Source: Chitinophagaceae bacterium (GTDB lineage: Bacteria; Bacteroidota; Bacteroidia; Chitinophagales; Chitinophagaceae). Taken from it: 64,000 nucleotides of DNA. Positions 17,393 to 26,315 of the stretch are shown piece after piece. Location of the stretch: assembly GCA_004028765.1 (NCBI GenBank), contig SAIX01000107.1:62001-126000 (forward strand), in the 5' to 3' direction. The notes below the pieces were generated by a model. The model was not told where the DNA came from. It was given only the letters and a program-made list of their open reading frames with translations, and made no database searches. The number at the start of each line of letters is the position of its first letter. Position 1 is the stretch's first letter. A program made the translations under genes and the position numbers.

Positions 17393-17564
17393 CTGTAGGG
17401 GGAGGGATCGAACCTCCACGAGGCAGTTAGCTATAGCGCAAAGTTCAGTGGTCGACCCTGGTCGCTTCCGTATTGCTACAGTCGCGGCTCTACACTACGT
17501 TTATCCTGTTATCCTCACCCCCGAGACAAGAGGGCATGTCTGCCAAAAATTTCATCACCCCACA
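17393..17564 (-). ncRNA. tRNA-like RNA: class II tRNA scaffold with a ~100-nt variable region
   Basis: On the minus strand the ends pair as a 7-bp acceptor stem (TGTGGGG at 17564-17558 with CCCTACA at 17400-17394, one G-T pair). T8 and G9 follow, then a 3-bp D stem (ATG/CAT), a D loop with GG, and an anticodon-like arm (stem CCCTC/GGGGG, loop TTGTCTC). The T arm is perfect (GGAGG-TTCGATC-CCTCC). The D arm is tRNA-Leu-like. The variable region (17517-17418) is about 100 nt instead of about 15, closed by GAGG/CCTC and containing a hairpin CGAC-CAGG-GTCG. The loop would read GTC, lacks the usual purine at position 37, and position 73 is G. It may be a degenerate or interrupted tRNA or a tRNA-like regulatory RNA. 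No fold program was run. Confidence 0.6.
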
Positions 17565-17712
17565 GTATAAAGGACAATTGTTTTTTGTTGACAACACAAT
17601 AGTAGGATATATTCCCGATTCGTTGCAAATATTTCAATAATTATTTTTAAAATATAGATAAATTACAATAAATTTGATTTTTTATTGAATTTTTTCAAAA
17701 AAAGACAGACTT

Positions 17713-18186
17713 ATGGGGGTAAAATTAAACCTTGACAAACTCGATCTTCAGATCATCCAGGAAATGATGGAAGATGCGGAAATATCTTATGCAGACCTGG
17801 GCAAAAAACTATTTGTTTCAGGTGGCACCATTCATGTACGCATTAAGAAACTGGAAGAACTAAATGTAGTGAAAGGTAAAAAATTATCGGTAGATCTCAA
17901 ATCCCTCGGATATGATGTGATCGCTTTTATCGGGGTTTACCTTGAAAAAAGTTCTTTGTATGACACCGTTGCCCGGGAACTCAGGAAAATCCCGCAGATC
18001 GTGCGATTGAATTATACCACCGGTAATTACAGCATGTTTGCAGAGATCGTTTGCAAAGATATACAGGAACTGCGTTTTGTACTGCACGATGAACTGCAGA
18101 AAATAAAAGGCATCGAAAGAACCGAAACATTTATTTCACTCGATGAAAGCTTCAACAGGAATGTGGTGGTTTCATCTGCATCCTGA
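17713..18186 (+). CDS. Lrp/AsnC family transcriptional regulator
   Basis: A 157-residue regulator. Residues about 5-60 form the winged helix-turn-helix (LDLQIIQEMMEDAEISYADLG..GGTIHVRIKKLEEL). Residues about 70-150 form the RAM/AsnC ligand-binding domain (VIAFIGVYLEK, then VRLNYTTGNYSMFAEIVCKD). It starts about 150 bases from the 5' end of the divergent tRNA-like gene, across a very AT-rich stretch (17581-17712) that must hold both promoters. A Wzz-like and an O-antigen ligase gene follow after 26 bases, but the regulon cannot be inferred. Amino acids are the usual effectors in this family. Confidence 0.9.
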   Translation: MGVKLNLDKLDLQIIQEMMEDAEISYADLGKKLFVSGGTIHVRIKKLEELNVVKGKKLSVDLKSLGYDVIAFIGVYLEKSSLYDTVARELRKIPQIVRLNYTTGNYSMFAEIVCKDIQELRFVLHDELQKIKGIERTETFISLDESFNRNVVVSSAS

Positions 18187-18212
18187 TAAATTAAATAGTA
18201 TTTTCACCAAAC

Positions 18213-19073
18213 ATGTATCCCTCTTCATTTAGCCTTACAGAAATCGTAACCGTTCTTCGCCGCAGGTGGACCACTGTTTTGTTTTTTGTACTCGCAAGCA
18301 TTGCAGTTGCATCGGTTACCTTGTATGTGGTGCCGAAACAATACCAGGCAAAAGCGGTACTGGTGCCCGCAAACTCCGAACTGGCAGATAAAGGAAGGTT
18401 CTTTAACCCCAACCTCCAGCGCCTTTATTCCTATTTCGGGTCGGGAGATGATATTGACCGGATCGTAGGTATCGGCGAAACGGAGCAATTGATGCTGGAA
18501 CTGGTGCAACAATTTTCACTCGTAAAATATTATGAACTCAGCGGCGACAGTTTACCGGTGCTGGAACAAAAAGCCGTAAAAAAATTACGCAGGGAAATCC
18601 GCCTTATAAAAAATGAGAACGCTCAGATCGAAATAACCGCCTGGTCAAAAAATAAACAGCTGTCAGCGGATATTGTAAACAGCCTTATTGCACAGGTTGA
18701 AAAAACAGAAAAGGAAATCTGGCTGACCAACTACCGGCAGGCAAAAACAAAACTCGACACTGGATCGATCACTCTTGAAAAACAGTACCAAACACTTATC
18801 GACAGTATCGCAAAAAAAAGGGGTTCCAATACGATCCTGTCCGCACGCGCTCAGCAGCTGTTAGCGGAAATTCAGAACTATCGAAAAATGGCAGATGAAT
18901 TTTCGTTGGCTATGCAAACTGTTCCGCCCGCATTATATGTATTACAGCACGCATCGCCTTCCATTTATTTTGTAAAACCTGATATAGCACTTGTGCTTAT
19001 CCTTACTGGTATCGCATCAATATGCTTTGTTTCAATATTCGTGCTGATCGCCGACAGAAAACAAAACAGCTGA
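18213..19073 (+). CDS. Wzz-like polysaccharide chain-length determinant
   Basis: A 286-residue protein with two membrane helices (about 22-45 and 252-275) flanking a large, helix-rich periplasmic part, the topology of Wzz/polysaccharide co-polymerases. The N-terminal segment LTEIVTVLRRRWTTVLFFVLASIAVASVTLYVVPKQYQAKAVL-type motif (first part at residues 6-18) is characteristic. There is no C-terminal tyrosine kinase domain. It ends one base before the O-antigen ligase gene, so the two form a unit for polymer length control and polymerisation or ligation of a surface polysaccharide. Confidence 0.8.
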   Translation: MYPSSFSLTEIVTVLRRRWTTVLFFVLASIAVASVTLYVVPKQYQAKAVLVPANSELADKGRFFNPNLQRLYSYFGSGDDIDRIVGIGETEQLMLELVQQFSLVKYYELSGDSLPVLEQKAVKKLRREIRLIKNENAQIEITAWSKNKQLSADIVNSLIAQVEKTEKEIWLTNYRQAKTKLDTGSITLEKQYQTLIDSIAKKRGSNTILSARAQQLLAEIQNYRKMADEFSLAMQTVPPALYVLQHASPSIYFVKPDIALVLILTGIASICFVSIFVLIADRKQNS

Positions 19074-19074
19074 C

Positions 19075-20526
19075 ATGAAAATGGCAGGCCTGATCTACCC
19101 GGGCAGAAATGCTGTTATTGCATGGATTATCTTTTCCTGTTCACTCGTGGCAGCGATAGCATGCGATCAGCCATTGATCGGTCTGGCTCCGTTTGTTTGG
19201 ATAAGCCTCCCGGTACTGGAACGTTGCATCATACAGAAACCATCCCTGTTATTCTGGGCATTGATCGCATTGCTTCCTTTGTCGACCGAATGGCAGGTAA
19301 CTGCATCGCTCGGCCTCGATTTTCCGGACGAGCCATTGCTGATCCTTTTAACAGGTATTGTTTTTTTGAAATTACTGCACCAGCCCCGCTGGTTCCCGGA
19401 ACAGTTAGCAGGGGAGCGTTTGTTTGTGATACTCACAATATATGTACTGTGGATATCACTAACCTGTATCAGTTCTGAAGAGCCCCTGTTTTCCATAAAA
19501 TACCTGCTTGCAAAAACCTGGTACCTTATCCCCTTTGTTTTACTTCCGCAGGTATTGATCAGGAACAGGAACGATATCGGTAAAATTGCGAAAATGTTAT
19601 TGGTGCCGATGTTGCTGGTTGTTCTGCAAACACTGATCCGGCACGGGCAATATGGCTTTGCTTTTGATAAGGTGCAGAAAACCCTTTCTCCTTTTTTCAG
19701 GAACCATGTGAATTACTCTTCCATGCTGGTATGCCTGCTGCCGGTTGGTGCCGCTATGTATATGCTCTGCGATAAAAAGAATATGCGCAGGTGGATTGGT
19801 GTGGGTTTACTGATCGGGCTGATCGGTATTGTTTTTGCTTATTCGCGCGGTGCCTGGCTGGCTTTACTTGCCGGTATTGCGGCGGTATGGGTTATCAGAA
19901 AAAAATGGATGAAAGGGTTGATCATCACAGCTTCTTTTCTTGTATTTATTTCAACTGCCTGGCTGATAACCGATAACCGCTATATGCGGTTTGCGCCCGA
20001 TCATGATCATACCATTTTTCATACTGATTTTAATGAGCACCTGCAGGCCACGCTGGCATTAAAAGATGTTTCGAATGCAGAACGTTTTTATCGATGGATC
20101 GCCGGTGTGCGTATGCTGGCCCAAAAACCCATAACCGGTTTTGGGCCGAATAGTTTTTACGGGCATTACCGGCCATACACCATCCGTCGTTTTGAAACAT
20201 GGGTCAGCAATAACCCCGAGCATTCAACGGTGCACAATTATTTTATTCTTCTCGCACTTGAACAGGGCTTTCCGGGACTGGCGCTGTTTTGTATTCTTTA
20301 TTTCGCGATGTTAGTGCGGTTGCAGCATTTGTATCATCGCTTTCAAAGCAGGTTTTACAGGATCACATCAATCACCGTTGCTGTTATACTGGTGATGATT
20401 GGTGTGATCAACAGCCTGAGTGATATGATTGAAACAGATAAAATCGGTTCGTTGTTCTGGCTTTGTCTCGGGATGGTGATCGTTCTGCAGCAAAAAGAAA
20501 AAGAAGAAAGAGAGCTACTTGCCTGA
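19075..20526 (+). CDS. O-antigen ligase/polymerase family membrane protein
   Basis: A 483-residue protein with about ten to twelve hydrophobic segments and one large periplasmic loop (about residues 310-385), which contains the family-typical FGPNSFYGHYRPY and NNPEHSTVHNYFI. The GAWLALLAG segment precedes the loop, as in Wzy_C proteins. It is translated immediately after the Wzz-like gene (start codon at base two after the stop). It probably polymerises or ligates a surface polysaccharide at the inner membrane. Ligase (WaaL) and polymerase (Wzy) cannot be told apart here. Confidence 0.85.
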   Translation: MKMAGLIYPGRNAVIAWIIFSCSLVAAIACDQPLIGLAPFVWISLPVLERCIIQKPSLLFWALIALLPLSTEWQVTASLGLDFPDEPLLILLTGIVFLKLLHQPRWFPEQLAGERLFVILTIYVLWISLTCISSEEPLFSIKYLLAKTWYLIPFVLLPQVLIRNRNDIGKIAKMLLVPMLLVVLQTLIRHGQYGFAFDKVQKTLSPFFRNHVNYSSMLVCLLPVGAAMYMLCDKKNMRRWIGVGLLIGLIGIVFAYSRGAWLALLAGIAAVWVIRKKWMKGLIITASFLVFISTAWLITDNRYMRFAPDHDHTIFHTDFNEHLQATLALKDVSNAERFYRWIAGVRMLAQKPITGFGPNSFYGHYRPYTIRRFETWVSNNPEHSTVHNYFILLALEQGFPGLALFCILYFAMLVRLQHLYHRFQSRFYRITSITVAVILVMIGVINSLSDMIETDKIGSLFWLCLGMVIVLQQKEKEERELLA

Positions 20527-20531
20527 CCCGG

Positions 20532-21608
20532 TTATTTTCCACGCACACTCAATGCATCCCTCAATCCATTTCCCAGTAAATTGAATGCAAGTACCAGCAG
20601 CATGATGGCGATACCGGGTGCAAGCGCAAGCATCGGGTTATGCGTGATGATAAAATTATAATTTTCTTTGATCATCAAACCCCAGCTTGGCTGCGGCGGC
20701 TGGACGCCGACACCGAGGAAGCTGAGTCCTGCTTCAATTACAATCGCGGAAGCAAAATTGCTGGCGGCAATCACCATGACCGGCCCGAGGATATTGGGAA
20801 GGATATGTTTTATAATCGTTCTTGTATGCGAATAGCCCAATGCCCTTGTTGCTTCGATGTATTCCATTTCACGGATCGATAATACCTGGCCCCTTACCAG
20901 CCTTGCCACATTTACCCACATGGTTAAGCCAACCGCAATAAACACCTGCCAGAAACCTTTCCCCAGTACAAGTGTGATGGCGAATACGAGCAGGAGCGTG
21001 GGGATACTCCATATCACATTGATAAACCACATAATGATATCATCCACCCATCCGCGAAAATACCCTGCCAGCGCGCCGAGCAAAATGCCGATGGTAACCG
21101 AGATCAGTACTGCGATCATTCCCACACCCAAACTTACCCTTATGCCAATGAGCAGCCTGCTTACAATATCCCGGCCGAATTTATCGGTGCCGAGAAAAAA
21201 TTTTGTATCAATCACAGGCGGGTTGCCCGTTTTTTCAACAGCAATGCTCCCTGCTTCAGTAATGTTTTCATCCACCAGTTTCCGGTAAAAGATATGATCG
21301 CCTTTGCGGTGGTACGACTGGATAGGGATATACTGGTAAACATCTTCTTTCCCCCAAAAAAGCCTTTCAAAAAATGAAGGCCCGGTTATCGTTCTATCCC
21401 TCTTTACCCGTAGTAATAAAACGGCATAGCCCGGTTGTTTACTTGCAATCTCGGGGATCATCCGGTTGGCATTGGGTGAACTATCCGGTGCGAGAAAATA
21501 ACAGCCAAATGCAAGCAGCAAACTGGCTGCAATCAGTATCATTCCAAAAAAAGCCCCGCGGTTCCGGAGAAGGCGTTTGAAGAAAGAGGGTGGGTTGTTG
21601 ACTGGCAC
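20532..21608 (-). CDS. ABC transporter permease, OppC/DppC family
   Basis: A 358-residue inner-membrane permease of the peptide/nickel importer type. An N-terminal helix (about 18-38) is followed by an unusually long periplasmic segment (about 40-145). Five helices of the BPD_transp_1 domain come next, with the EAA-like cytoplasmic loop EYIEATRALGYSHTRTIIKHILPN. The end LLVLAFNLLGNGLRDAL is typical of OppC. No partner permease, ATPase or binding protein gene is adjacent, so this is a lone subunit whose partners must lie elsewhere. The long periplasmic insertion is usual for Bacteroidota members. Confidence 0.9.
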   Translation of the reverse strand: MPVNNPPSFFKRLLRNRGAFFGMILIAASLLLAFGCYFLAPDSSPNANRMIPEIASKQPGYAVLLLRVKRDRTITGPSFFERLFWGKEDVYQYIPIQSYHRKGDHIFYRKLVDENITEAGSIAVEKTGNPPVIDTKFFLGTDKFGRDIVSRLLIGIRVSLGVGMIAVLISVTIGILLGALAGYFRGWVDDIIMWFINVIWSIPTLLLVFAITLVLGKGFWQVFIAVGLTMWVNVARLVRGQVLSIREMEYIEATRALGYSHTRTIIKHILPNILGPVMVIAASNFASAIVIEAGLSFLGVGVQPPQPSWGLMIKENYNFIITHNPMLALAPGIAIMLLVLAFNLLGNGLRDALSVRGK

Positions 21609-21721
21609 GCGGCAAATTAAGAAATAAAGACTTTACCGGAGTTCTCATCCGGTTTACCGATAAATTTTTAAACCCAGTAAACAGATCCGCAAAAACCGGG
21701 TCTAACAATAAAGCAAGAACC

Positions 21722-21814
21722 ATGAAAAAACTCGTCACATTCATTTTTGCCCTGATTGCACTGGTTCCATTGATCGTTTATGCCTGGTGGCCCGAAACAG
21801 GTGAGCCTAAATAA
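21722..21814 (+). CDS. Possible 30-residue single-helix membrane protein
   Basis: A short frame encodes one hydrophobic helix (FIFALIALVPLIVYAWW) after a basic start (MKK) and ends PETGEPK. It lies alone on the plus strand between two minus-strand genes, where nothing else occupies the 207 bases. The composition fits a membrane microprotein, but a frame this short can occur by chance and no family is recognised. Confidence 0.35.
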   Translation: MKKLVTFIFALIALVPLIVYAWWPETGEPK

Positions 21815-21815
21815 G

Positions 21816-22961
21816 TCAACGTACTTTGCGCCCCTTCCATTGATAGGTTCCGAATTTCCCGAGCCAGCCTGCAATTACCGTATACGCGATATGAAAAGGC
21901 TGCATAACAGGAAACCACCACAATGCCTGCGACTGGCCAAAAAAACCGGCGGCTGGTATCATAAAAGGCAATTCAATGATTGTTTTCACGATCAGTAAGA
22001 TCAATACCTCCCGATTCCCCCCATTTCCGGAGAGTGAGAGCAGCAGTAACAGGAAAAACCCTGCATTAACGAGATATACCAGCAGCAGTACCCAGAATAT
22101 TTTTTGATCCTGGTATTGATCGGCTTTGCTGGCCCAGCGGATGCGTTGGTTCAGAAAATCTTTCCATCGCAGCATTGGTGCCGTAGTTACAATGGCATTC
22201 CCCGAAAACAGGTAGCCAATGGCTTCGGGGTGCTTCTTTTTTATTTTGTACATCAGCAACATATCGTCGCCGCTGGCAATATGATCGATCCCTGCAAAAC
22301 GCCCCACTTCTTCAAACACATCTTTCCGGTAAGCGATATTGGCGCCATTGCACATACTGTGGTAGCCGGCCGAAACAGACGCGGCGGTAATGGCCTGCAG
22401 ACTGATAAAATCCAGCAATTGAAAAACGGATAAAAAAGAGCCGTTATTACTGAACATTACAGGTGCCGCAATAAATACCGGTTTGTTTTTTTGAATAAAT
22501 GCATCGTATAGCGATAGCCATTTTTCTTTTACGATACAATCCGCATCAGTGGTTACGATCCATTCGCCGCTGCTTTGAGATGCGGCAGTTTCGATGGATT
22601 TTTTCTTGTAAGAATTTGCTGAACCTGCATCGAGGTGTTCTGCGAGATTGATCAGCCGGAGGTTATTGTAACATGCCTTCCATTCATTCACAATACCAGC
22701 TGTATTGTCGGTGGAATGGTCATCCACCACAATCACTTCAAACAGTTCGGCGGGGTAATCCTGTGTAAGTACCGACCGAAGACATTCACCGATATTGTCT
22801 TCTTCGTTCCGGGCAGGTATGATCACAGAAAAACGTGTTACCGGTGCAGAAACATCGGGAACAAATTCGGGGAGGCGCAGCAGCCATTTGCGGTATTGCA
22901 GGATGAGTGCCCCATACAATGCCAGTAATACGGTGGTTATCGTAAGCAACAGCCAGTACAT
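21816..22961 (-). CDS. Membrane-associated family 2 glycosyltransferase
   Basis: Start set at the ATG at 22961 (MYWLLLTITTVLL), which opens with a membrane helix and leaves a 19-base gap to the upstream hydrolase gene; an earlier in-frame ATG at 23012 would overlap it. The 381-residue protein has a GT-A domain: FSVIIPARNEEDNI, VVDDHSTDNT, the metal motif TTDADC, and a later Q-x-x-R-W-type motif LNQRIRWASKADQ. Three C-terminal membrane helices follow. This is the layout of processive or carotenoid/glycolipid transferases. The acceptor is unknown. Confidence 0.88.
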   Translation of the reverse strand: MYWLLLTITTVLLALYGALILQYRKWLLRLPEFVPDVSAPVTRFSVIIPARNEEDNIGECLRSVLTQDYPAELFEVIVVDDHSTDNTAGIVNEWKACYNNLRLINLAEHLDAGSANSYKKKSIETAASQSSGEWIVTTDADCIVKEKWLSLYDAFIQKNKPVFIAAPVMFSNNGSFLSVFQLLDFISLQAITAASVSAGYHSMCNGANIAYRKDVFEEVGRFAGIDHIASGDDMLLMYKIKKKHPEAIGYLFSGNAIVTTAPMLRWKDFLNQRIRWASKADQYQDQKIFWVLLLVYLVNAGFFLLLLLSLSGNGGNREVLILLIVKTIIELPFMIPAAGFFGQSQALWWFPVMQPFHIAYTVIAGWLGKFGTYQWKGRKVR

Positions 22962-22980
22962 GCAACAAAGAAAACCATAA

Positions 22981-23790
22981 TTACTGAACCAGCAGTTCAC
23001 AGATGCGGGCATGGTGTTTTTGTTTGAGCAACTGGTGCCCCGCTTCCCATACGGTTACCCGTACCATATCCCCTGCTTCCTGGCGGAAGGGAATTCCATG
23101 TTTCGCCGGGATCACATTGTCGTATCTGCCAAAAACCAATTCAACGCGAACGGGATTCGTTTGTAATGCCTTGATCAATGCCTGTTCTGTTGCTTTAAAA
23201 TACCGCAATGTGGTCCATCGTTTGTATAAAATTGAACGCTCATCGGCTTTGCCGAGATAGTGATCGATAAAACGGAGAAGGTTCCGGTTGTATAAACCAA
23301 TACGGCCCGCAAACCGCAAGGGGTAGAGGATCCACCCGGGATATTGCATGAGGAATTTAAAGAGATGGTTACCCGCTTTGGTATTGGTAGCTATGCGTTG
23401 CCAGGGATTGCGGTGTAAACCATCCGGGGCAAAAAGAAAGAGACCGGATATTTCATGGGGGACCAGGGTATAAAGCTGCAGCGCCACACGGCCGCCCATA
23501 CTGTATCCCATCAACTGCATCGGGATATGCGCCGGTTTCAGTTCGTGTATCAATGAAACCAGTGCCAAAGGATCAAAGAAAAGACCCTCCTTCCATTCAG
23601 TTTTCCCATGATATGGGAGGTCGATCGCGATAAGCGTAAATTGGCTGCCAAGCTGTTTTACAAGAAAATCAAAACTTTCCGCATCTTCTCCATAGCCATG
23701 AAAGCAGAAAAGCCAGCGCTGCCCTTCTCCGCCGCGCCTATAGTGGATACGCGAATGCTGGTATGAAATATAATAACTGCCGGTATCCAT
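22981..23790 (-). CDS. Alpha/beta hydrolase
   Basis: A 269-residue cytoplasmic hydrolase without signal peptide. Visible elements are the oxyanion-side HGYGEDAESFD, the nucleophile elbow GYSMGG (Ser), an acid residue in FGRYDNVIP, and the catalytic His in WEAGHQLL. The middle part forms a helical cap. Substrate is unknown. The gene is directly upstream of the glycosyltransferase gene on the same strand and divergent from the MarR-type regulator gene, whose palindrome lies in the shared promoter region. It may therefore be under that regulator (inference). Confidence 0.85.
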   Translation of the reverse strand: MDTGSYYISYQHSRIHYRRGGEGQRWLFCFHGYGEDAESFDFLVKQLGSQFTLIAIDLPYHGKTEWKEGLFFDPLALVSLIHELKPAHIPMQLMGYSMGGRVALQLYTLVPHEISGLFLFAPDGLHRNPWQRIATNTKAGNHLFKFLMQYPGWILYPLRFAGRIGLYNRNLLRFIDHYLGKADERSILYKRWTTLRYFKATEQALIKALQTNPVRVELVFGRYDNVIPAKHGIPFRQEAGDMVRVTVWEAGHQLLKQKHHARICELLVQ

Positions 23791-23847
23791 AGGGAAAATT
23801 TAAGCCCGGATTCTTGGCCATGTCAAAGAAACGAACTTATTTTGAAA

Positions 23848-23863
23848 TTAGTTGCATAACTAA
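23848..23863. promoter_or_regulatory. Palindrome TTAGTTGCATAACTAA, probable MarR operator
   Basis: Six-base arms TTAGTT/AACTAA around a 4-base centre. A promoter-like TTG (23814-23816), 21-base spacer and TATTTTG (23838-23844) lie just upstream, so the palindrome covers the predicted transcription start and sits four bases before the chosen MarR start codon. This is the classic place for autorepression. Confidence 0.55.
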
Positions 23864-23867
23864 CTAT

Positions 23868-24308
23868 ATGCCAAACAACCAATTCAGGAGGGGAGAATTA
23901 TACAGCGTGATCAATGGCATGGCATCTACGGCTGTGGCGAGGCGTTTGCAGAAGAACTTCCGCAATGCGGGACTTGAAATCACCATTGAGCAATGGAGCG
24001 TATTGTACCATTTATGGAAAGAGGACTGCCTGAGCCAGCAGGAATTGTGTAACCGCACATTTCGCGACAAACCCAGTATTACACGACTGATCGATAACCT
24101 GGAAAAACAAAAACTGGTAAAACGGATGCCCTCCAAATCAGACAGGCGCATCAACCTGGTTTGCTTAACAGATGCGGCAAAGGAACTGCAGGATCTCACC
24201 ATTGATCTTGCCAACCAAACAATGAATGAGGCATTGATCGGTGTAAACAAAGACGATATCGAAACTGTGAAACAGGTGTTTCAGAAAGTGTATGATAACC
24301 TGACTTGA
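23868..24308 (+). CDS. MarR family transcriptional regulator
   Basis: About 146 residues starting at MPNNQFRRGEL. An upstream in-frame ATG (23814) is rejected because it precedes the predicted promoter -7 box and operator. The winged helix includes LSQQELCNRTFRDKPSITRLIDNLEKQKLVKRMPSKSDRRINLVCLT (first part about residues 45-65), with the DRR wing motif. Helices at both ends form the dimer interface. MarR proteins usually repress their own gene and a neighbour in response to small aromatic or oxidant ligands. Candidate targets are itself and the divergent hydrolase. The acyl-CoA dehydrogenase gene follows after 139 bases. Confidence 0.88.
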   Translation: MPNNQFRRGELYSVINGMASTAVARRLQKNFRNAGLEITIEQWSVLYHLWKEDCLSQQELCNRTFRDKPSITRLIDNLEKQKLVKRMPSKSDRRINLVCLTDAAKELQDLTIDLANQTMNEALIGVNKDDIETVKQVFQKVYDNLT

Positions 24309-24316
24309 TAATTAAT

Positions 24317-24432
24317 AATTAAAAATTAAGAATTAAGAATGGTGGATCCTGATTGGTAAGAGATCATTTGAAGAAGTCGCAGGAGTTATAATCCTTATCC
24401 GCAAATCCGTCACCCGGTAATTCGTAACAATA
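24317..24432. repeat. Intergenic AATTAAG words and ATCCGCAAATCCG words
   Basis: 24317-24334 is an 18-base AT-rich word that recurs exactly, in inverted orientation, at 35911-35928. A second word type at about 24388-24425 (TTATCCGCAAATCCGTCACC and following) resembles the arms of the elements at 41.36 and 61.78 kb. No gene is present in this spacer. Confidence 0.55.
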
Positions 24433-24447
24433 CAAAAACCATCTGTC

Positions 24448-26238
24448 ATGGAATCCACAAAAAAAACCAATGCACTGAAAGGCGGTGAATGGCTGATCAG
24501 GGAAAGCAATCCCTTCGATACTTTCATCCCCGAAGATTTTAACGAGGAACAGAAAATGGTAATGGATATGTGCCAGCAGTTCCTCGATACTGAGATTCTG
24601 CCGGTGATCGACAGGATCGATAAAATGGAACCAGGCCTGATGCCCTCCCTGCTTGAAAAAGCCGGCGAACAGGGTTTATTGTCCACTTCATCGCCTGAGC
24701 AGTATGGCGGGTTAGGAAAAGATTTCATCACATCCACACTTGTAAATGAAGGACTGGGTGGCGGCTATTCTTTCTCCGTTGCCGTTGCTGCGCACACAGG
24801 GATCGGCTCTTTGCCCATCCTCTATTTCGGTACGGAGGCGCAGAAGCAGAAATACATTCCCAAACTTGCTACGGGCGAATGGAAAGGTGCGTATGGATTA
24901 ACCGAACCCAACAGCGGCAGCGATGCACTCGGTGCAAAAACCACAGCAAAACTGAGCGAAGATGGAAAATATTATATCCTCAACGGACAGAAATGCTGGA
25001 TCACCAATGGCGGTTTTGCAGATGTGTACACAGTATTTGCAAAAATAGACGGGGATAAATTCACGGGTTTTATTGTAGAAAGAGGATTCGAAGGTTTTAC
25101 ACAGGGACCCGAAGAGCACAAAATGGGTATCAAAGGGTCTTCAACCGTTCAGTTGTATTTCCAGGATTGCAAAGTGCCTGTTGAAAATTTATTGGGAGAG
25201 ATCGGGAAGGGGCACCTCATCGCTTTTAATATCCTGAATATCGGTCGCCTCAAGCTTTGCGCGGCTGCTTTGGGCGGATCCAAACGCGCTGCTACAACAT
25301 CCATTCAATACGCCAAAACACGCGAACAGTTTAAATTGCCCATCGCCAAATTTGGCGCCATCCGTCATAAAATGGCTGAAATGGCGATCCGTATGTGGGT
25401 TTGCGAAAGCGCATTGTACCGTTCGGCAAGCTGGATCGATGTGCAGGAACATGCATTGCTGGAAAGCGGGAAACCATTTGCAGAAGCATTGCTTGGCGCC
25501 GCCGAAGAATATGCTATTGAATGTTCGATGCTGAAAGTATTCGGAAGCGAAGTGCTGGATTTTGTAGTGGATGAAGGTGTGCAGATACACGGCGGAAATG
25601 GTTTCAGCGATGAATACCTGATCTCAAAAGGTTACCGCGACAGCCGGATTAACCGCATCTATGAAGGTACCAACGAGATCAACCGCCTGTTAACGGTGGA
25701 TATGGTATTGAAACGTGCGATGAAGGGTAAGCTAGACCTGATGACCCCTGCGATGCAGGTACAGAAAGAACTGATGAGTATCCCCGATTTTGGTTCAGAA
25801 GAAGAGGGTGCATTTGCGAAAGAGAAAAAATACATTACCAACTTCAAAAAAGCGATCCTCATGGTGGCAGGCGCTGCCGTGCAGAAACTGATGATGCAGT
25901 TAGAGAAAGAACAGGAAGTGTTGATGAATATCGCAGATATGGCTATCGAAGCCTTTCATGCCGAAAGCGCTTTGTTACGTGTAATAAAACTGGCCGACAG
26001 CAGGGGCGAAGCTGCCACGGCGATACAGGCTGATATCATGCGGACCTACCTGTATGATGCTGCCGACAGGATCAATAAAGCGGGTAAGGATGCACTGAAC
26101 AGTTTTGCGGAAGGCGATGAGTTGCGCATGATGCATATCGGCCTGAAACGGTTTACGAAAGTAGAACCCTTTAATACCAAGGACGCACGCAGGCGTATCG
26201 CTGATAAACTCGTGGCCGACAATGGGTATCATTTATAA
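24448..26238 (+). CDS. Acyl-CoA dehydrogenase family protein
   Basis: A 596-residue flavoenzyme, longer than the classic 380 residues because of a C-terminal extension (about 420-596), as in VLCAD/ACAD9-like proteins. Features are a helical N-domain, FAD/substrate signature AYGLTEPNSGSDALG, WITNGGFADVYTVFAK, and the later signature with QIHGGNGFSDEYLISKGYRDSRINRIYEGTNEINR (in part). This last includes the Glu position used as catalytic base in many members. The role is likely the first step of fatty-acid beta-oxidation. It stands alone; the electron-transfer flavoprotein genes are not in the window. Confidence 0.93.
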   Translation: MESTKKTNALKGGEWLIRESNPFDTFIPEDFNEEQKMVMDMCQQFLDTEILPVIDRIDKMEPGLMPSLLEKAGEQGLLSTSSPEQYGGLGKDFITSTLVNEGLGGGYSFSVAVAAHTGIGSLPILYFGTEAQKQKYIPKLATGEWKGAYGLTEPNSGSDALGAKTTAKLSEDGKYYILNGQKCWITNGGFADVYTVFAKIDGDKFTGFIVERGFEGFTQGPEEHKMGIKGSSTVQLYFQDCKVPVENLLGEIGKGHLIAFNILNIGRLKLCAAALGGSKRAATTSIQYAKTREQFKLPIAKFGAIRHKMAEMAIRMWVCESALYRSASWIDVQEHALLESGKPFAEALLGAAEEYAIECSMLKVFGSEVLDFVVDEGVQIHGGNGFSDEYLISKGYRDSRINRIYEGTNEINRLLTVDMVLKRAMKGKLDLMTPAMQVQKELMSIPDFGSEEEGAFAKEKKYITNFKKAILMVAGAAVQKLMMQLEKEQEVLMNIADMAIEAFHAESALLRVIKLADSRGEAATAIQADIMRTYLYDAADRINKAGKDALNSFAEGDELRMMHIGLKRFTKVEPFNTKDARRRIADKLVADNGYHL

Positions 26239-26315
26239 AAAAACGTTGAAAAAATTATAAAGTTTCCGGAACTTTTGTAATATTTGATTCATTGTTTTAC
26301 GGTTGCTTGCTAAAC

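Noticed and set aside
17393-17564. tmRNA (ssrA) or a tRNA with a group I intron
   Set aside because: There is no tag-peptide frame or tmRNA 5' consensus, a full-length tmRNA would run into the Lrp gene, and about 85 extra bases in the variable arm is neither the site nor the size of a group I intron.
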